Made by a program: the position numbers and the translations under genes. A stretch of 64,000 bases of DNA from CAWKDG01 sp963848355 (GTDB lineage Bacteria > Actinomycetota > Acidimicrobiia > Acidimicrobiales > UBA8190). This document shows positions 8,497 to 17,295 of the stretch, one piece after another (within the stretch, counting starts at the first letter, position 1; each line of letters opens with the position of its first letter). The notes beneath the pieces are model-generated. The model worked only from the letters and a program-made list of their open reading frames with translations, did not search any database and was not told where the DNA came from. The stretch is taken from the NCBI GenBank assembly GCA_963848355.1, contig CAWKDG010000012.1, forward strand, positions 1,860,001 to 1,924,000. Reading direction: 5' to 3'.

Positions 8497-9521
8497 CACA
8501 CCCACTCCCGGAGCTGGCTCAACGTGGCCAGAGGGTCGTGTCCGACGGGCGTCACGTTGAGGACGGTGACCCCGGCCTCCCGGTAGGCGGCGATCCGCTC
8601 CTTCACGTAACCGGGGGGACCGATCAGAGACGTCTCCTCGAGCAGCTCGGTGGGAACGGCCGCCGCCGCCTCCTCCTTCTTGCCGTCGAGATAGAGATCC
8701 TGGATCAGCTCGGCCTCCTTCTCGTAGCCGTAGCGCCGGACGAGGGTGTTGTAGAAATTGCGGTCCCGCGCCCCCATCCCGCCGACGTAGAGCGCCGTCA
8801 TTCCCCGGGCCAGCTCCCGCAGGTGCTCGAGCCCGTCGCCGATGGCCACCAGGCCCCCGGCGGCGACCTCGAGGGGACCGAGCTCGGCCGCCCGCCGGCC
8901 GCGTCCCGCGTCCAGAGCCTTTCCCCAGACGCCGGCCGCCTTCTCGGGGATGAAGAGGAACGGGAACCAACCGTCGGCCACCTCGGCCGTCATCTCCACG
9001 TTCTTCGGGCCCATCGAGGCGATCCAGATGGGGATGATGTCACGCTCGGGGTGGGTGATGAGCTTGAGAGCCTTGCCCAACCCGGTGCCGCGACCGGGGG
9101 GCAGCGGAATGGTGTAGATCCCCTCGTTGGTCAGGACCTCCCGACGCCAGACGCGCCGGCAGATCTCGATGATCTCGCGGGTCCGCTCCAATGGTTCCGT
9201 GTAGGGCACACCGTGCCAGCCCTCGATGACCTGGGGACCCGACGCGCCGAGGCCGAGGATGAAACGACCTCCGCTCACGGCGTCCAAACCGGCCGCCGTC
9301 TGGGCCAGCAGCGTCGGGGTCCGCGAGTAGATGGGGAGGATGGCGGAGCCGATCTCGATGGTCTGCGTCTTCGCCGCCAGGTAGCCCATCTGGCTGACCC
9401 CGTCATAGCCGTAGGCCTCGGCCACCCACACGATGTCGAGACCCGCCCGTTCGAGCTCGACGACGGCGTCGAGTGATCCCTTTATGCCCCGTGAGTAGTC
9501 GAGCATGGTGCTCAGCTTCAT
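8496..9521 (-). CDS. LLM-class (luciferase-like) F420-dependent oxidoreductase
   Basis: 341 residues, a TIM-barrel protein of the luciferase-like monooxygenase family. Typical features are the start MKLSTMLDY, VWVAEAYGYDG, the GSAILPIYSRTP strand and LGLGASGPQVIEGWHG, all found in actinobacterial F420-dependent members. No cofactor is proven from sequence; F420 is inferred from family and lineage. The ATG at 9521 has an excellent ribosome binding site (AAAGGAGG), the best in this region. It lies 23 bases after the upstream SDR and overlaps the MDR gene downstream, so it forms part of a catabolic operon. Confidence 0.88.
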   Translation of the reverse strand: MKLSTMLDYSRGIKGSLDAVVELERAGLDIVWVAEAYGYDGVSQMGYLAAKTQTIEIGSAILPIYSRTPTLLAQTAAGLDAVSGGRFILGLGASGPQVIEGWHGVPYTEPLERTREIIEICRRVWRREVLTNEGIYTIPLPPGRGTGLGKALKLITHPERDIIPIWIASMGPKNVEMTAEVADGWFPFLFIPEKAAGVWGKALDAGRGRRAAELGPLEVAAGGLVAIGDGLEHLRELARGMTALYVGGMGARDRNFYNTLVRRYGYEKEAELIQDLYLDGKKEEAAAAVPTELLEETSLIGPPGYVKERIAAYREAGVTVLNVTPVGHDPLATLSQLREWV

Positions 9522-9544
9522 GGGGGCCTCCTTTCGTTTGCGTG

Positions 9545-10312
9545 CTATCCGACGGTGGCGATACCACCGTCGACAGGCAGGATCACTCCGGTGAGGTAGG
9601 CGCCGGCCCGCGAGGCGAGATAGATGGCGGCACCGGCCATGTCGTCGGGTCGGCCGATCCGCTTCATCGGCGCGCCGGCGGCGATCTGGGCGCCGAAGGC
9701 GTCGAGGGTGGCCGCCATCATCTTCGACTCGAAGGGCCCAGGCGCGATGGCGTTCACCGTGATCCGTGGGGCCAGCTTCCTGGCCAGGTGACGCGTCAGT
9801 TGGTGGACGGCCGCCTTCGACGCCGAGTACGAGTACGTCTCGAGCACGGGCACGTGGATCCCGTCGATCGAGCCGATGTTCACGACGCGGGCGGGATCGT
9901 CTTCGCCGACGGCCGCCTCGAGCATGGGCAGGAGGAATTTGGTCGTGTGGAACACGCCCTTCACGTTGAGCGAGAGGACGCGGTCCCAGGCGGCGTCGTC
10001 GAACTCCTCGAGCGGTGCTCCCCACGTGTTCCCGGCGTTGTTCACGAGCACGTGCAGGCGTTCCTCGCGACCGGTCAGCTCCCGGGCCAGCGCCCGGCAT
10101 CCCGACTCGGTGGACAGGTCGGCCGGGATGGAGAAGCAGGGGCCCACCTCCGACAGCTCCGCCGCCACCGCCTCACACGCCTCGGCGTGGCGAGACGAGA
10201 CGTAGACGCGGGAACCGGCGGCCACGAAGCCGCCGGCGATCATCCGACCGATCCCCCGTGACCCGCCCGTGACGAGGACGGTCTTCCCGGCGACGGAGAA
10301 CAGGTCGGTCAT
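9545..10312 (-). CDS. Short-chain dehydrogenase/reductase
   Basis: 255 residues, intact classical SDR. Cofactor motif TGGSRGIG (about 16-23), NNAG (about 91-94), catalytic Ser in IGS, and YSASKAA with Tyr and Lys. The C-terminal LPVDGG is typical. SSRHAEA after the second strand suggests NADP use. It resembles 3-oxoacyl-ACP reductase/gluconate-type SDRs, but the substrate is unknown. It is the first gene of the minus-strand run and is divergent from the nitroreductase gene across 48 bases. Confidence 0.9.
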   Translation of the reverse strand: MTDLFSVAGKTVLVTGGSRGIGRMIAGGFVAAGSRVYVSSRHAEACEAVAAELSEVGPCFSIPADLSTESGCRALARELTGREERLHVLVNNAGNTWGAPLEEFDDAAWDRVLSLNVKGVFHTTKFLLPMLEAAVGEDDPARVVNIGSIDGIHVPVLETYSYSASKAAVHQLTRHLARKLAPRITVNAIAPGPFESKMMAATLDAFGAQIAAGAPMKRIGRPDDMAGAAIYLASRAGAYLTGVILPVDGGIATVG

Positions 10313-10346
10313 GCCGGACGTTACCCCGGAGGGGCGCGGGGACGCC

Positions 10347-10352
10347 TACGAT
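10347..10352 (+). promoter_or_regulatory. -10 box for leaderless nitroreductase mRNA
   Basis: TACGAT lies 8 bases before the ATG at 10361, and no ribosome binding site is present between them. This fits the TANNNT-plus-6-to-10 spacing of leaderless genes that recurs in the window. Confidence 0.5.
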
Positions 10353-10360
10353 CCGCGGCG

Positions 10361-10957
10361 ATGCCCGATTTCTTCGACGTCGTCCTGCGCCAGCGCGCCT
10401 GCCGGGCCTTCCGGCCCGATCCCCTCGACGACGATCTCGTCGAGCGCGTCCTCGAGGCGGCGACGTTCGCGCCCAGCGCCGAGAACCGCCAACCGTGGGT
10501 CTTCGTCGTCGTCCGCGATCCCGGTCGCCGGGCCGCCATCGGCGATCTCAATCGACGGGCCTGGGAGGGCGGGGGCCGGTCGCACTCCGAGGGGCGCCTG
10601 ACGCCCTCTCTCCTCGACGATGTCGACCGGGGCGCCCAGGGCGGGGTGGCCGGCGCTCCCGTCGTCGTCGTCGTCGGGGGCGACACGCGCCTGGGTGACC
10701 GCCGGGTGCTCGCCGCCTCGATCTTCCCCGCCACCCAGAACATGCTCCTGGCCGCCGGCGCCCTCGGCCTGGGGGCGGCGCTCACCACCCTCCCCCTCGT
10801 CTTCGGCGACGAGTTGGCCGAGGTCGTCGGCTTCCCCCCCGAGGTCCAGCCCATGGCCGTCGTCCCTCTGGGCTGGCCGGCCCGCCCGCTCGGGCCGCCC
10901 CGTCGGCTCCCCGTCGCCGACAAGGCACACCGCGACACCTTCGGTTCGCCGTGGTGA
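10361..10957 (+). CDS. Nitroreductase family protein
   Basis: 198 residues, FMN-binding nitroreductase fold. Visible features are the N-terminal QRACRAFRPD phosphate-binding stretch, ATFAPSAENRQPWVFVVV (FMN ribityl contact) and NMLLAAGALGLG before the C-terminal GWPARP loop. Members reduce nitro groups, quinones or enones using NAD(P)H as homodimers. It may support the neighbouring redox-rich catabolic genes. The start is probably leaderless. Confidence 0.88.
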   Translation: MPDFFDVVLRQRACRAFRPDPLDDDLVERVLEAATFAPSAENRQPWVFVVVRDPGRRAAIGDLNRRAWEGGGRSHSEGRLTPSLLDDVDRGAQGGVAGAPVVVVVGGDTRLGDRRVLAASIFPATQNMLLAAGALGLGAALTTLPLVFGDELAEVVGFPPEVQPMAVVPLGWPARPLGPPRRLPVADKAHRDTFGSPW

Positions 10958-10982
10958 GCCGCGCCGGGTAGACACTTCAGCG

Positions 10983-11469
10983 ATGCAGCGACACGAGTAC
11001 TCGGTGGACGTCGACGGTTCACCGCAGCGAGGTCTGGCAGCTCTTCTGGGGCTACCGCAAGAGCCGGCCCGAGCACGACGGTGTGAAGATCGACATCCTC
11101 CACCCCGGCGACGAGATCGGCGAGGGCCTCATCCGTCACTGTAAGTTCCGTGTCCCCCGGTACCTGATGACAGGTGGTGTCGGGTACTCGTGGGAGTGGC
11201 TGACGGAGGTGAAGCCGCACGAGTCGTGGAAGTACGACGCCATCGGCAAGCCGCTGTGGTCGGTGGCCGAGGGGCGGACCCGCTTCGAGGAGCTACCCGG
11301 CGAGCGGACCCGCATCCATTTCTCCGAGACCTACCACGCCTTCAACCCCGTCATACGACTTCTTCTGGAACGGCGTGTCCACCGCTTCATCTCCAAGGAC
11401 AACGACCGCCTGATCACCGATTCGGTCAACGCCGGTATCCGCCGGCTGCGCGCCGCCAAGGACACCTGA
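10983..11469 (+). pseudogene. SRPBCC (START-like) family protein, one frameshift
   Basis: About 161 residues once a single extra base near 11028 is ignored. The first 15 codons (MQRHEYSVDVDGSPQ) are in one frame, and the rest, from EVWQLFWGYRK onwards, in the next. The body (HPGDEIGEG, WLTEVKPHESWKYD, TRIHFSETYHAF) fits polyketide-cyclase/dehydrase-type SRPBCC proteins that bind hydrophobic ligands in a helix-grip cavity. The stop overlaps the next SDR start (TGATG), so both are probably one transcript. The annotation of the downstream frame alone would miss the N-terminus. Confidence 0.78.
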
Positions 11470-12236
11470 TGCGGGGCCTCGAGAACAAGGTGGCCGTCGT
11501 GGCCGGCGGGGCCGGAGGGATCGGGACGGCCACGTCGCTGCGTCTGGCCCAGGAAGGCGTCTCGGTCGTGGTCGGTGATCTGAACCACGATGCCGCCCTG
11601 GACGTGGCCGGTCAGATCACCGGCGCCGGCGGTCGGGCCGTGGGCGTGGGTGTCGACATCTCCGACGAGCGGTCGGTGGGGGAGATGGTGGCTCTGGCCG
11701 TCGACTCTTTCGGTGGGCTCGACATCCTGCACGCCAACGCCGCCGACCTCTCGGCCGGCACCCTGGCGCGCGACTCCAACGCCCTCGACGTCCCCCTCGA
11801 CGCCTTCGACCGGACCATCGCCGTGAACCTGCGTGGTCATCTACTGTGCACCCGGGCCGCCATCCCCGAGATCTTGAAGCGCGGTGGTGGAGCCCTCGTC
11901 TACACGAGCTCGGGGGCCGCGTTCATGGGCGAGCCGGAACGCCCCTCGTACGCCATGTCGAAGAGTGGGCTGAACGCTCTCGTCCGTCACGTGGCGTCGA
12001 AGTGGGGTCGCAAGCACGTCCGGGCCAACGCGGTCGCACCGGGACTGATCCTCACCGACGGTCCCCGCTCGGTCCTGAGCGAGGAGTTCATGAAGATGGC
12101 CCTGCGGGGGACGCGCTCATGGCGCCTCGGCGAACCCGAGGACATCGCCGCCATGGTGGCCTTCCTCGCCTCGTCCGACGGCGAATGGATCAACGGCCAG
12201 GTCCTGTCGGTGGACGGCGGCGCGTCGCTGCGCTGA
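11469..12236 (+). CDS. Short-chain dehydrogenase/reductase
   Basis: 255 residues, intact SDR. Cofactor loop AGGAGGIG near residues 13-20, GDLNHD (Asp after strand 2, pointing to NAD), DISDE, HANAAD in place of the usual NNAG, Ser in TSSGA, and YAMSKSG with catalytic Tyr and Lys. It ends in LSVDGGASLR. The start overlaps the stop of the SRPBCC gene. The NNAG to HANA change is seen in some steroid/alcohol SDR subgroups; the substrate is unknown. Confidence 0.88.
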   Translation: MRGLENKVAVVAGGAGGIGTATSLRLAQEGVSVVVGDLNHDAALDVAGQITGAGGRAVGVGVDISDERSVGEMVALAVDSFGGLDILHANAADLSAGTLARDSNALDVPLDAFDRTIAVNLRGHLLCTRAAIPEILKRGGGALVYTSSGAAFMGEPERPSYAMSKSGLNALVRHVASKWGRKHVRANAVAPGLILTDGPRSVLSEEFMKMALRGTRSWRLGEPEDIAAMVAFLASSDGEWINGQVLSVDGGASLR

Positions 12237-12278
12237 GCCCCCGCTTCCCTGACCCGTCGTCGGTGCCCCGACGCGGTC

Positions 12279-13280
12279 TCAGACGTCGTGGATACGCCGC
12301 ACGGCGTCCACGACGTCGCCGCCCGGTCCCCCCGCCGACGACGCCTCGGGCCGATAGGGGCCGTCGAGGACGGCCGACAGCGTGGCGCCGACGCTGAGGC
12401 GCAGGGCCTCGAGGTCGTAGCCCCCCTCGAGGACGAGAACCGTCCGTCCCGGACGGGGGGCGAAGGCCCGGATCCGACCGACGAGGTCGGCGAAGTCCCC
12501 GGCGGTGAGCTCGAGCCGGGCCAGGGGATCGGCCCGATGGCCGTCGAAGCCGGCCGAGACGAGGACCCAGGTCGGGTCGAAGCGCTCGACGACGGGGGCC
12601 ATGGCGTCGTCGGCCGTCTTCAGCAGGACGTCACCGGTGGCCCCCGCCGGCAACGGGATGTTCATCGTGAGGCCGGGGGCGCCGGGACCGCCGGTCTCCT
12701 CGGCCCGTCCCGTCCCGGGGTAGAGGGGCCATTCGTGGGTCGAGATGTAGAGCACGCGGGGATCGTCCCAGAAGATGGCCTGGGTCCCGTTGCCGTGGTG
12801 GACGTCGAAATCCACGATGAGCACCCGTTCCCCGCGCGCAGCCAGATGAGCGGCGCCGACGGCGATGTTGTTGATCATGCAGAACCCCATCGACTGCTCG
12901 GCCAGCGCGTGATGACCAGGAGGCCGGGCGGCGACGAAGGCGATGTCACCACCGCCGCCGGTCAGCCCGTCCACGGCGGCCAGGACGCCGCCGGCCGCCA
13001 GCAGGGCCGTGTCCCACGAACCCGGGCCCACGATCGTGTCGGGGTCGAGCGCACCTCCCCCGGCACGACAGAACTCCTCCACCAGGTCCAGGTACCGCGC
13101 CGGGTGGACCCGCACGAGTTCGTCGACGACGGCCCGGCGTGGGGCGAGCTCGACGACGGCGTCGCGCAGCCCGGCGGCGTCGATCCCACCGAGGGCGGCC
13201 AGGATGCGGGCGGGCCGTTCGGGATGACGCCCGCCCGTGTCATGGTGGTCGAGCTCGGGATTCGCCGACAGCAGGAGCAC
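12279..13280 (-). CDS. Histone deacetylase superfamily (AcuC/HDAC-like) amidohydrolase
   Basis: 333 residues, zinc-dependent deacetylase of the arginase/HDAC fold. Landmarks in order are HHDTGGRHPERP, the substrate channel RPPGHHA, GFCMINN, the zinc-binding strand DFDVHHGNGT, STHEWPLYPGTG, and SAGFDGHRADPLA. Bacterial relatives deacetylate acetylpolyamines, acetylated proteins or other small amides. GTG 13280 is the first codon that keeps the LLLSANPELDHHDT start. The gene follows the aldo/keto reductase by only 8 bases and is probably co-transcribed with it. The target is unknown. Confidence 0.88.
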   Translation of the reverse strand: MLLLSANPELDHHDTGGRHPERPARILAALGGIDAAGLRDAVVELAPRRAVVDELVRVHPARYLDLVEEFCRAGGGALDPDTIVGPGSWDTALLAAGGVLAAVDGLTGGGGDIAFVAARPPGHHALAEQSMGFCMINNIAVGAAHLAARGERVLIVDFDVHHGNGTQAIFWDDPRVLYISTHEWPLYPGTGRAEETGGPGAPGLTMNIPLPAGATGDVLLKTADDAMAPVVERFDPTWVLVSAGFDGHRADPLARLELTAGDFADLVGRIRAFAPRPGRTVLVLEGGYDLEALRLSVGATLSAVLDGPYRPEASSAGGPGGDVVDAVRRIHDV

Positions 13281-13288
13281 AACAGCCC

Positions 13289-14149
13289 TCAGCCCGTGGG
13301 CATGGGGAAGATGTGCGGCTCCGCCCCCACGGCACGGGCGGCCGAAGCCCGCCCGGCGTCGTCCATCGGCGTGAAGTTCTCCGCCGCGTCGAGCGCCAGG
13401 GCCAGGACGCCGGTGTCCCCCGGCGTGCAGAAGGCGTGGACACCGGGCACCGACAAGGCGAAGCGCACGCCCCGCGCCACCTCGTCCGCCGTCGTGTACG
13501 GCTCGTACCAGGTCCCGGCGGTGTGGGGTCGCGCCCCCCACGGCCGCGCCGCCGCCGCCTTGATGGCCATGACGCCGACGTCGCGCCCGGCCGCCTCCTC
13601 CAGCAGGACCTCGGCATCGCGCCGGTAGGCGGTGTCGCCCCACAGCCGGGGATTGACCGGGAACATCACGGTGTCGAGGTCGTAGCGGCGCAGAGCTTCG
13701 GCGTGGGTGGCCGGCGCCGTCAGGTCGTGGCCGGTGATCCCCACGAAGCGGCAGAGACCCTCGTCGCGTGCGGCCAGGATGGCGTCGACGGCCCCGGCAC
13801 GGGCGTCGAGCTCGGCCATGTCGGTGACGGAGTGCATCTGGTAGAGGTCGAAGCGGTCGCAGCGCAAGAGCTCCAGTGACTCCTCCAGGTGGGCCCGCAC
13901 CCCGCCGGGGTTGCGGCGTTGCGTCTTGCAGGCCACGAAGAGCCTGTCCCGCACAGCCGGGATGAGGGGTCCGAGCACCTCCTGGGCCCGCCCGTAGCGG
14001 GGGGCCACGTCGAGGTGGTTGACGCCCGCCTCGAGGGCCCCGGTGAACACCCGGGCAGCGGTCTCGGGGTCGGCATCCCACAGGGCGGCGGCACCGAAGA
14101 CGGCCAGCGAGGACTGGTGTCCGGTGCGTCCGAGCCGTCGCCTCTCCAC
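13289..14149 (-). CDS. Aldo/keto reductase
   Basis: 286 residues, TIM-barrel aldo/keto reductase. MERRRLGRTG at the N-terminus, the DVAPRYGRAQEVLG segment with catalytic Asp and Tyr, CKTQRR carrying the Lys, and DLYQMHS with the His are all present. The C-terminal half is shorter than in the IPGT-type members (ends in EPHIFPMPTG), as in the AKR subfamily typified by uncharacterised actinobacterial proteins. It shares an operon with the HDAC-like gene and is divergent from the tiny basic gene at 14214. Confidence 0.85.
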   Translation of the reverse strand: MERRRLGRTGHQSSLAVFGAAALWDADPETAARVFTGALEAGVNHLDVAPRYGRAQEVLGPLIPAVRDRLFVACKTQRRNPGGVRAHLEESLELLRCDRFDLYQMHSVTDMAELDARAGAVDAILAARDEGLCRFVGITGHDLTAPATHAEALRRYDLDTVMFPVNPRLWGDTAYRRDAEVLLEEAAGRDVGVMAIKAAAARPWGARPHTAGTWYEPYTTADEVARGVRFALSVPGVHAFCTPGDTGVLALALDAAENFTPMDDAGRASAARAVGAEPHIFPMPTG

Positions 14150-14201
14150 CCTCTGGACGGTACCGCCTCGGACCCGTCACCGCGGCTCCCGGCCCGCGGC
14201 C

Positions 14202-14207
14202 TACGCT
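14202..14207 (+). promoter_or_regulatory. -10 box for leaderless small gene
   Basis: TACGCT lies six bases before the ATG at 14214, with no ribosome binding site. It matches the leaderless pattern seen at rpiB, prfA and others. Confidence 0.5.
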
Positions 14208-14213
14208 GCTGGC

Positions 14214-14333
14214 ATGGCAACGAAATCACGACCCACGGCCGAACCGAAGAAGCCCGGTCGGTCGCTCAAGGAGAAACGAGCGGCCAAGCACGAGAAGCAG
14301 GCCGCCCAGAAGCAGGCCCGTAGCGCCAAGTAG
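14214..14333 (+). CDS. Very small, highly basic protein (39 aa)
   Basis: 39 residues with 15 Lys/Arg and no hydrophobic core: MATKSRPTAEP, then GRSLKEKRAAKHEK and QAAQKQARSAK. Similar small Lys-rich proteins with a SLKEKRxxK core are found across Actinobacteria, with no known function. The composition suggests nucleic-acid or ribosome binding, which is inference. A leaderless -10 box sits at 14202, and a GC-rich hairpin follows the stop, which supports a short independent transcript. Confidence 0.65.
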   Translation: MATKSRPTAEPKKPGRSLKEKRAAKHEKQAAQKQARSAK

Positions 14334-14335
14334 TC

Positions 14336-14355
14336 CCCGGCCCCTCGGGGCCGGG
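14336..14355 (+). terminator. GC-rich hairpin after the 39-aa gene
   Basis: CCCGGCCCC and GGGGCCGGG form a perfect 9-bp inverted repeat around two bases, starting 2 bases after the stop codon. There is no U-run; such hairpins often end transcripts in high-GC actinobacteria. Confidence 0.5.
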
Positions 14356-14401
14356 TGGGGTCGGTGGCGGGCACCGTGAGCCGCGGGCGCGATGATGGTC
14401 C

Positions 14402-16123
14402 ATGGTCGACACGAAGACCGTGCTCGAGATCCGTCTGCAATCGGCCTTCGATGCCGTGGAGGCGGGGGCCGATCCCGTCCTGCGCCCGTCGGATCACGCC
14501 GACTTCCAGGCCAACGGTGCCCTGGCCCTGGCCAAGCGCCTGGGCCGTAACCCCCGCGAGGTGGCCGACGAGGTCGTGGCGGCGGCGTCACTCGACGATG
14601 TCTGCGAGAGCGTCGAGGTCTCGGGACCCGGGTTCATCAACCTGACGCTGGCGGCGTCGTTCATCGCCTCCCAGGTGGCCACCCTGTCGACCGACGCCCG
14701 GCTGGGCGTGCCGTTGGTGGAGACCGAGACCGTGGTGGTCGACTACTCGAGCCCCAATGTGGCCAAGGAGATGCACGTCGGCCATCTGCGCGGCACCGTC
14801 ATCGGTGACGCGCTGTGCCGGCTCCTCACTTTCGCGGGCCACGACGTCAGACGGGAGAACCACGTCGGCGACTGGGGCACCCCCTTCGGGATGCTCATCG
14901 AGCACCTGATCGACGTGGGTGAGGAGAAAGCGGCCAAGGAGCTGTCGGTCGGTGACCTCGACACCTTCTACCGCCAGGCCCGGGCCTCCTTCGACACCGA
15001 CGGGACCTTCGGCGAGCGCAGCCGTCGGCGTGTCGTGCTCCTGCAGTCGGGGGACCCCGAGACGCTGCGGCTGTGGAGGCTCCTGGTGGCCGAGAGCGTC
15101 CGCTATTTCGACGAGGTCTACTCCAAGCTCGGGGTCCTTCTCACCGACGACGACATCGTGGCCGAGAGCTTCTACAACCCTTTGCTACCCGGCGTCGTCG
15201 CCGACCTCGACGCCCTCGGGCTCCTGGTCGACAGCGACGGGGCCAAGTGCGTCTTTCCTCCCGGATTCACCAACAGACACGGCGACCCCCTGCCCCTCAT
15301 CGTCCAGAAGTCAGACGGTGGTTTCGGCTACGCGGCCACCGACCTGGCCGCCATCCGGGACCGGGTCACGCGCCTCGGGGCCACGCAGATCCTCTACGTG
15401 GTGGGTGCTCCCCAGGCCCAGCACCTCGAGATGGTGTTCGCCGCCGCCACCATGGCGGGCTGGTTGCACGACGGGGTGCGCGCTGCGCACGTCTCGTTCG
15501 GCATGGTCCTCGACGCCGACCGCAAGATGTTCCGCACGCGCTCGGGCGAACGGGTCCAGCTCGTCGACCTCATCGACGAAGCCGTCGACCGGGCCGACGC
15601 GGCGGTAGCGGAGAAGAACCCCGACCTCGCTCCCGCGGCGCGGGCGGCGGTGGCGCAGATGCTCGGCGTCGGGGCGATCAAGTACGCCGACCTCTCCACC
15701 GACCGGACGCGTGACTACCTCTTCGACTGGGAGCGGATGCTGGCCTTCGAAGGGAACACCGCCCCCTACCTCCAGTACGCGCACGCGCGCATCCGCTCCA
15801 TCTTCCGCAGGGGCAACATCGACGTCCCCGCGCCGGGCCACGTCCCGGTCCTGGCCGAGCCGGCCGAACGGGCGCTGGCCCTGGCGTTGCTCGGCTTCGC
15901 CGACGCGGTGGCGTCGTCGCTGTCCTCGTGGAGTCCGAGCCGCCTCTGCTCCTACCTCTACGAGCTGGCCACCACCTTCACCGGCTTCTACGAGACCTGC
16001 CCGGTGCTGAAGGCACCCACCGACGAGCTGCGGCACAGCCGCCTGGCGCTGTCGTACCTGACGGCCCGGGTGCTGGCCCACGGCCTCAGCCACCTCGGGA
16101 TCGCCGCTCCCGACCAGATGTAG
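14402..16123 (+). CDS. argS: Arginyl-tRNA synthetase
   Basis: 573 residues, class I synthetase that charges tRNA-Arg. The N-terminal additional domain (about 1-105) recognises the tRNA D-loop. The catalytic core has SSPNVAKEMHVGHLRGT, with HVGH at 125-128 as the HIGH motif. MFRTRSG takes the place of KMSKS, which is the usual ArgS variation. The C-terminal DALR helical domain ends in LAHGLSHLGI. The gene is full length. ATG 14402 follows a GATGAT box by five bases, so it may be leaderless. Many actinobacteria have argS immediately before lysA, whereas here 15.5 kb intervene. Confidence 0.97.
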   Translation: MVDTKTVLEIRLQSAFDAVEAGADPVLRPSDHADFQANGALALAKRLGRNPREVADEVVAAASLDDVCESVEVSGPGFINLTLAASFIASQVATLSTDARLGVPLVETETVVVDYSSPNVAKEMHVGHLRGTVIGDALCRLLTFAGHDVRRENHVGDWGTPFGMLIEHLIDVGEEKAAKELSVGDLDTFYRQARASFDTDGTFGERSRRRVVLLQSGDPETLRLWRLLVAESVRYFDEVYSKLGVLLTDDDIVAESFYNPLLPGVVADLDALGLLVDSDGAKCVFPPGFTNRHGDPLPLIVQKSDGGFGYAATDLAAIRDRVTRLGATQILYVVGAPQAQHLEMVFAAATMAGWLHDGVRAAHVSFGMVLDADRKMFRTRSGERVQLVDLIDEAVDRADAAVAEKNPDLAPAARAAVAQMLGVGAIKYADLSTDRTRDYLFDWERMLAFEGNTAPYLQYAHARIRSIFRRGNIDVPAPGHVPVLAEPAERALALALLGFADAVASSLSSWSPSRLCSYLYELATTFTGFYETCPVLKAPTDELRHSRLALSYLTARVLAHGLSHLGIAAPDQM

Positions 16124-16157
16124 AGCGGGCCACGGGAAGAGCCGAGGGCCTCCGCGG

Positions 16158-17273
16158 CTACCCGGGGATGGCGCCGGGAGTGGCCAGGCGGGGGATCCCG
16201 CCCACGGCCGGCAGCTTGAGGATCCGCGAGATCACCCGGGCCCACGCCGTGGCCGGAGGCGCCGCCGCCTCCACCCACTCGGTCACGGGACCGACCGCCG
16301 GGTGGCCACCGGACACCACCGCCACCTGAGGGGCGGTCCGCGGGCTGCCGTGGATGCCGGGGACACCCCACGGGTACTCACCGAACGAGCTCCCGGGCCG
16401 TCCCCAGACGACCACGGTGTCGTCGGCCAGAGGCTCGACGCCGATGACGGCGTCGACGTCGTCGAGCCAGCGGGGATCGCGGCCCCCTTCGCCGGTGACG
16501 ACGGCCGCCGACCCGTCGCGGATCGCCCTCGCCTCGATGCCCCTGGTCCTCATCACGGCGTCGAGGTCGATGGCCTCGTCGCCGGCCGCCTCCTGGCTGT
16601 GGTCGCTCACCACCAGCACGACCCAGTCCTCCCAGCGCGGTGCCAGGGCCTGGCGCACGGTGGCGATGGCGGCGTCGGTGTACCGGTACGCCTCGAGGGC
16701 CTCGTCGCTGTCGGGTCCGTACAGATGGGCGGCCGTGTCGGGTCCGTTCAGCTGGGCGACGACCAGATCGGGGCCCCGCCCGATGGCACCGGCGATCTGC
16801 TCGGCCGTGGCTGCGTCGTCGGCATAGTCGAGAGCGTCGCGGGCGACCTCGGCGCCGAATTCGCCGCCGGCGGGCCAGGTCGTCTCCGCCGCGCCGGCGC
16901 CCATGGCGCCCACCAGGTGGTGGTCGCCGAGTACCGCCGCGCACGACATCCCGGCCCGGGCGCACACGTCGAAGACGGTGGGCGACGCCGGCCCGACGTC
17001 CCAGGCCTCGACCAGGGGGTGGGGCGCCCCGCTGGCTCCCGATGCGTCGGCCGGAAGGGGACCGGGGATCATGCTCGACCACAGACCGTGGACCGCCGGC
17101 GGCACACCGGTCACGAAGGTGGCGTGGTTGGGGTAGGTCGACGCCGGCATCACGCCCACGCCCCCGCCCCGGTTCCAGCCTCCGGCCTCGGCCATGGCCG
17201 AGAGGGTGGGCGTCACGTCGGCCCGGACGTGACGCGGTGACAGACCGTCGAGGATGAGGAGCAGGACGTTCAC
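16158..17273 (-). CDS. Alkaline phosphatase superfamily (type I phosphodiesterase/phosphonate hydrolase-like)
   Basis: 371 residues. The start LLLILDGLSPRH gives the first metal Asp; PASTYPNHATFVTG holds the Thr nucleophile; NGPDTAAHLYGP carries the second metal Asp/His; VVSDHSQ adds further metal ligands. This is the nucleotide pyrophosphatase/phosphodiesterase branch, which also contains phosphonoacetate hydrolase. GTG 17273 has GGAGG about nine bases upstream. It comes 22 bases after a phosphonatase-like HAD gene and a linked FAD oxidoreductase, so a phosphonate or phosphate-ester substrate is a reasonable inference, but nucleotide or inositol esters are possible. Confidence 0.8.
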   Translation of the reverse strand: MNVLLLILDGLSPRHVRADVTPTLSAMAEAGGWNRGGGVGVMPASTYPNHATFVTGVPPAVHGLWSSMIPGPLPADASGASGAPHPLVEAWDVGPASPTVFDVCARAGMSCAAVLGDHHLVGAMGAGAAETTWPAGGEFGAEVARDALDYADDAATAEQIAGAIGRGPDLVVAQLNGPDTAAHLYGPDSDEALEAYRYTDAAIATVRQALAPRWEDWVVLVVSDHSQEAAGDEAIDLDAVMRTRGIEARAIRDGSAAVVTGEGGRDPRWLDDVDAVIGVEPLADDTVVVWGRPGSSFGEYPWGVPGIHGSPRTAPQVAVVSGGHPAVGPVTEWVEAAAPPATAWARVISRILKLPAVGGIPRLATPGAIPG

Positions 17274-17295
17274 GACGGGGGACCTCCGGGTCTGG

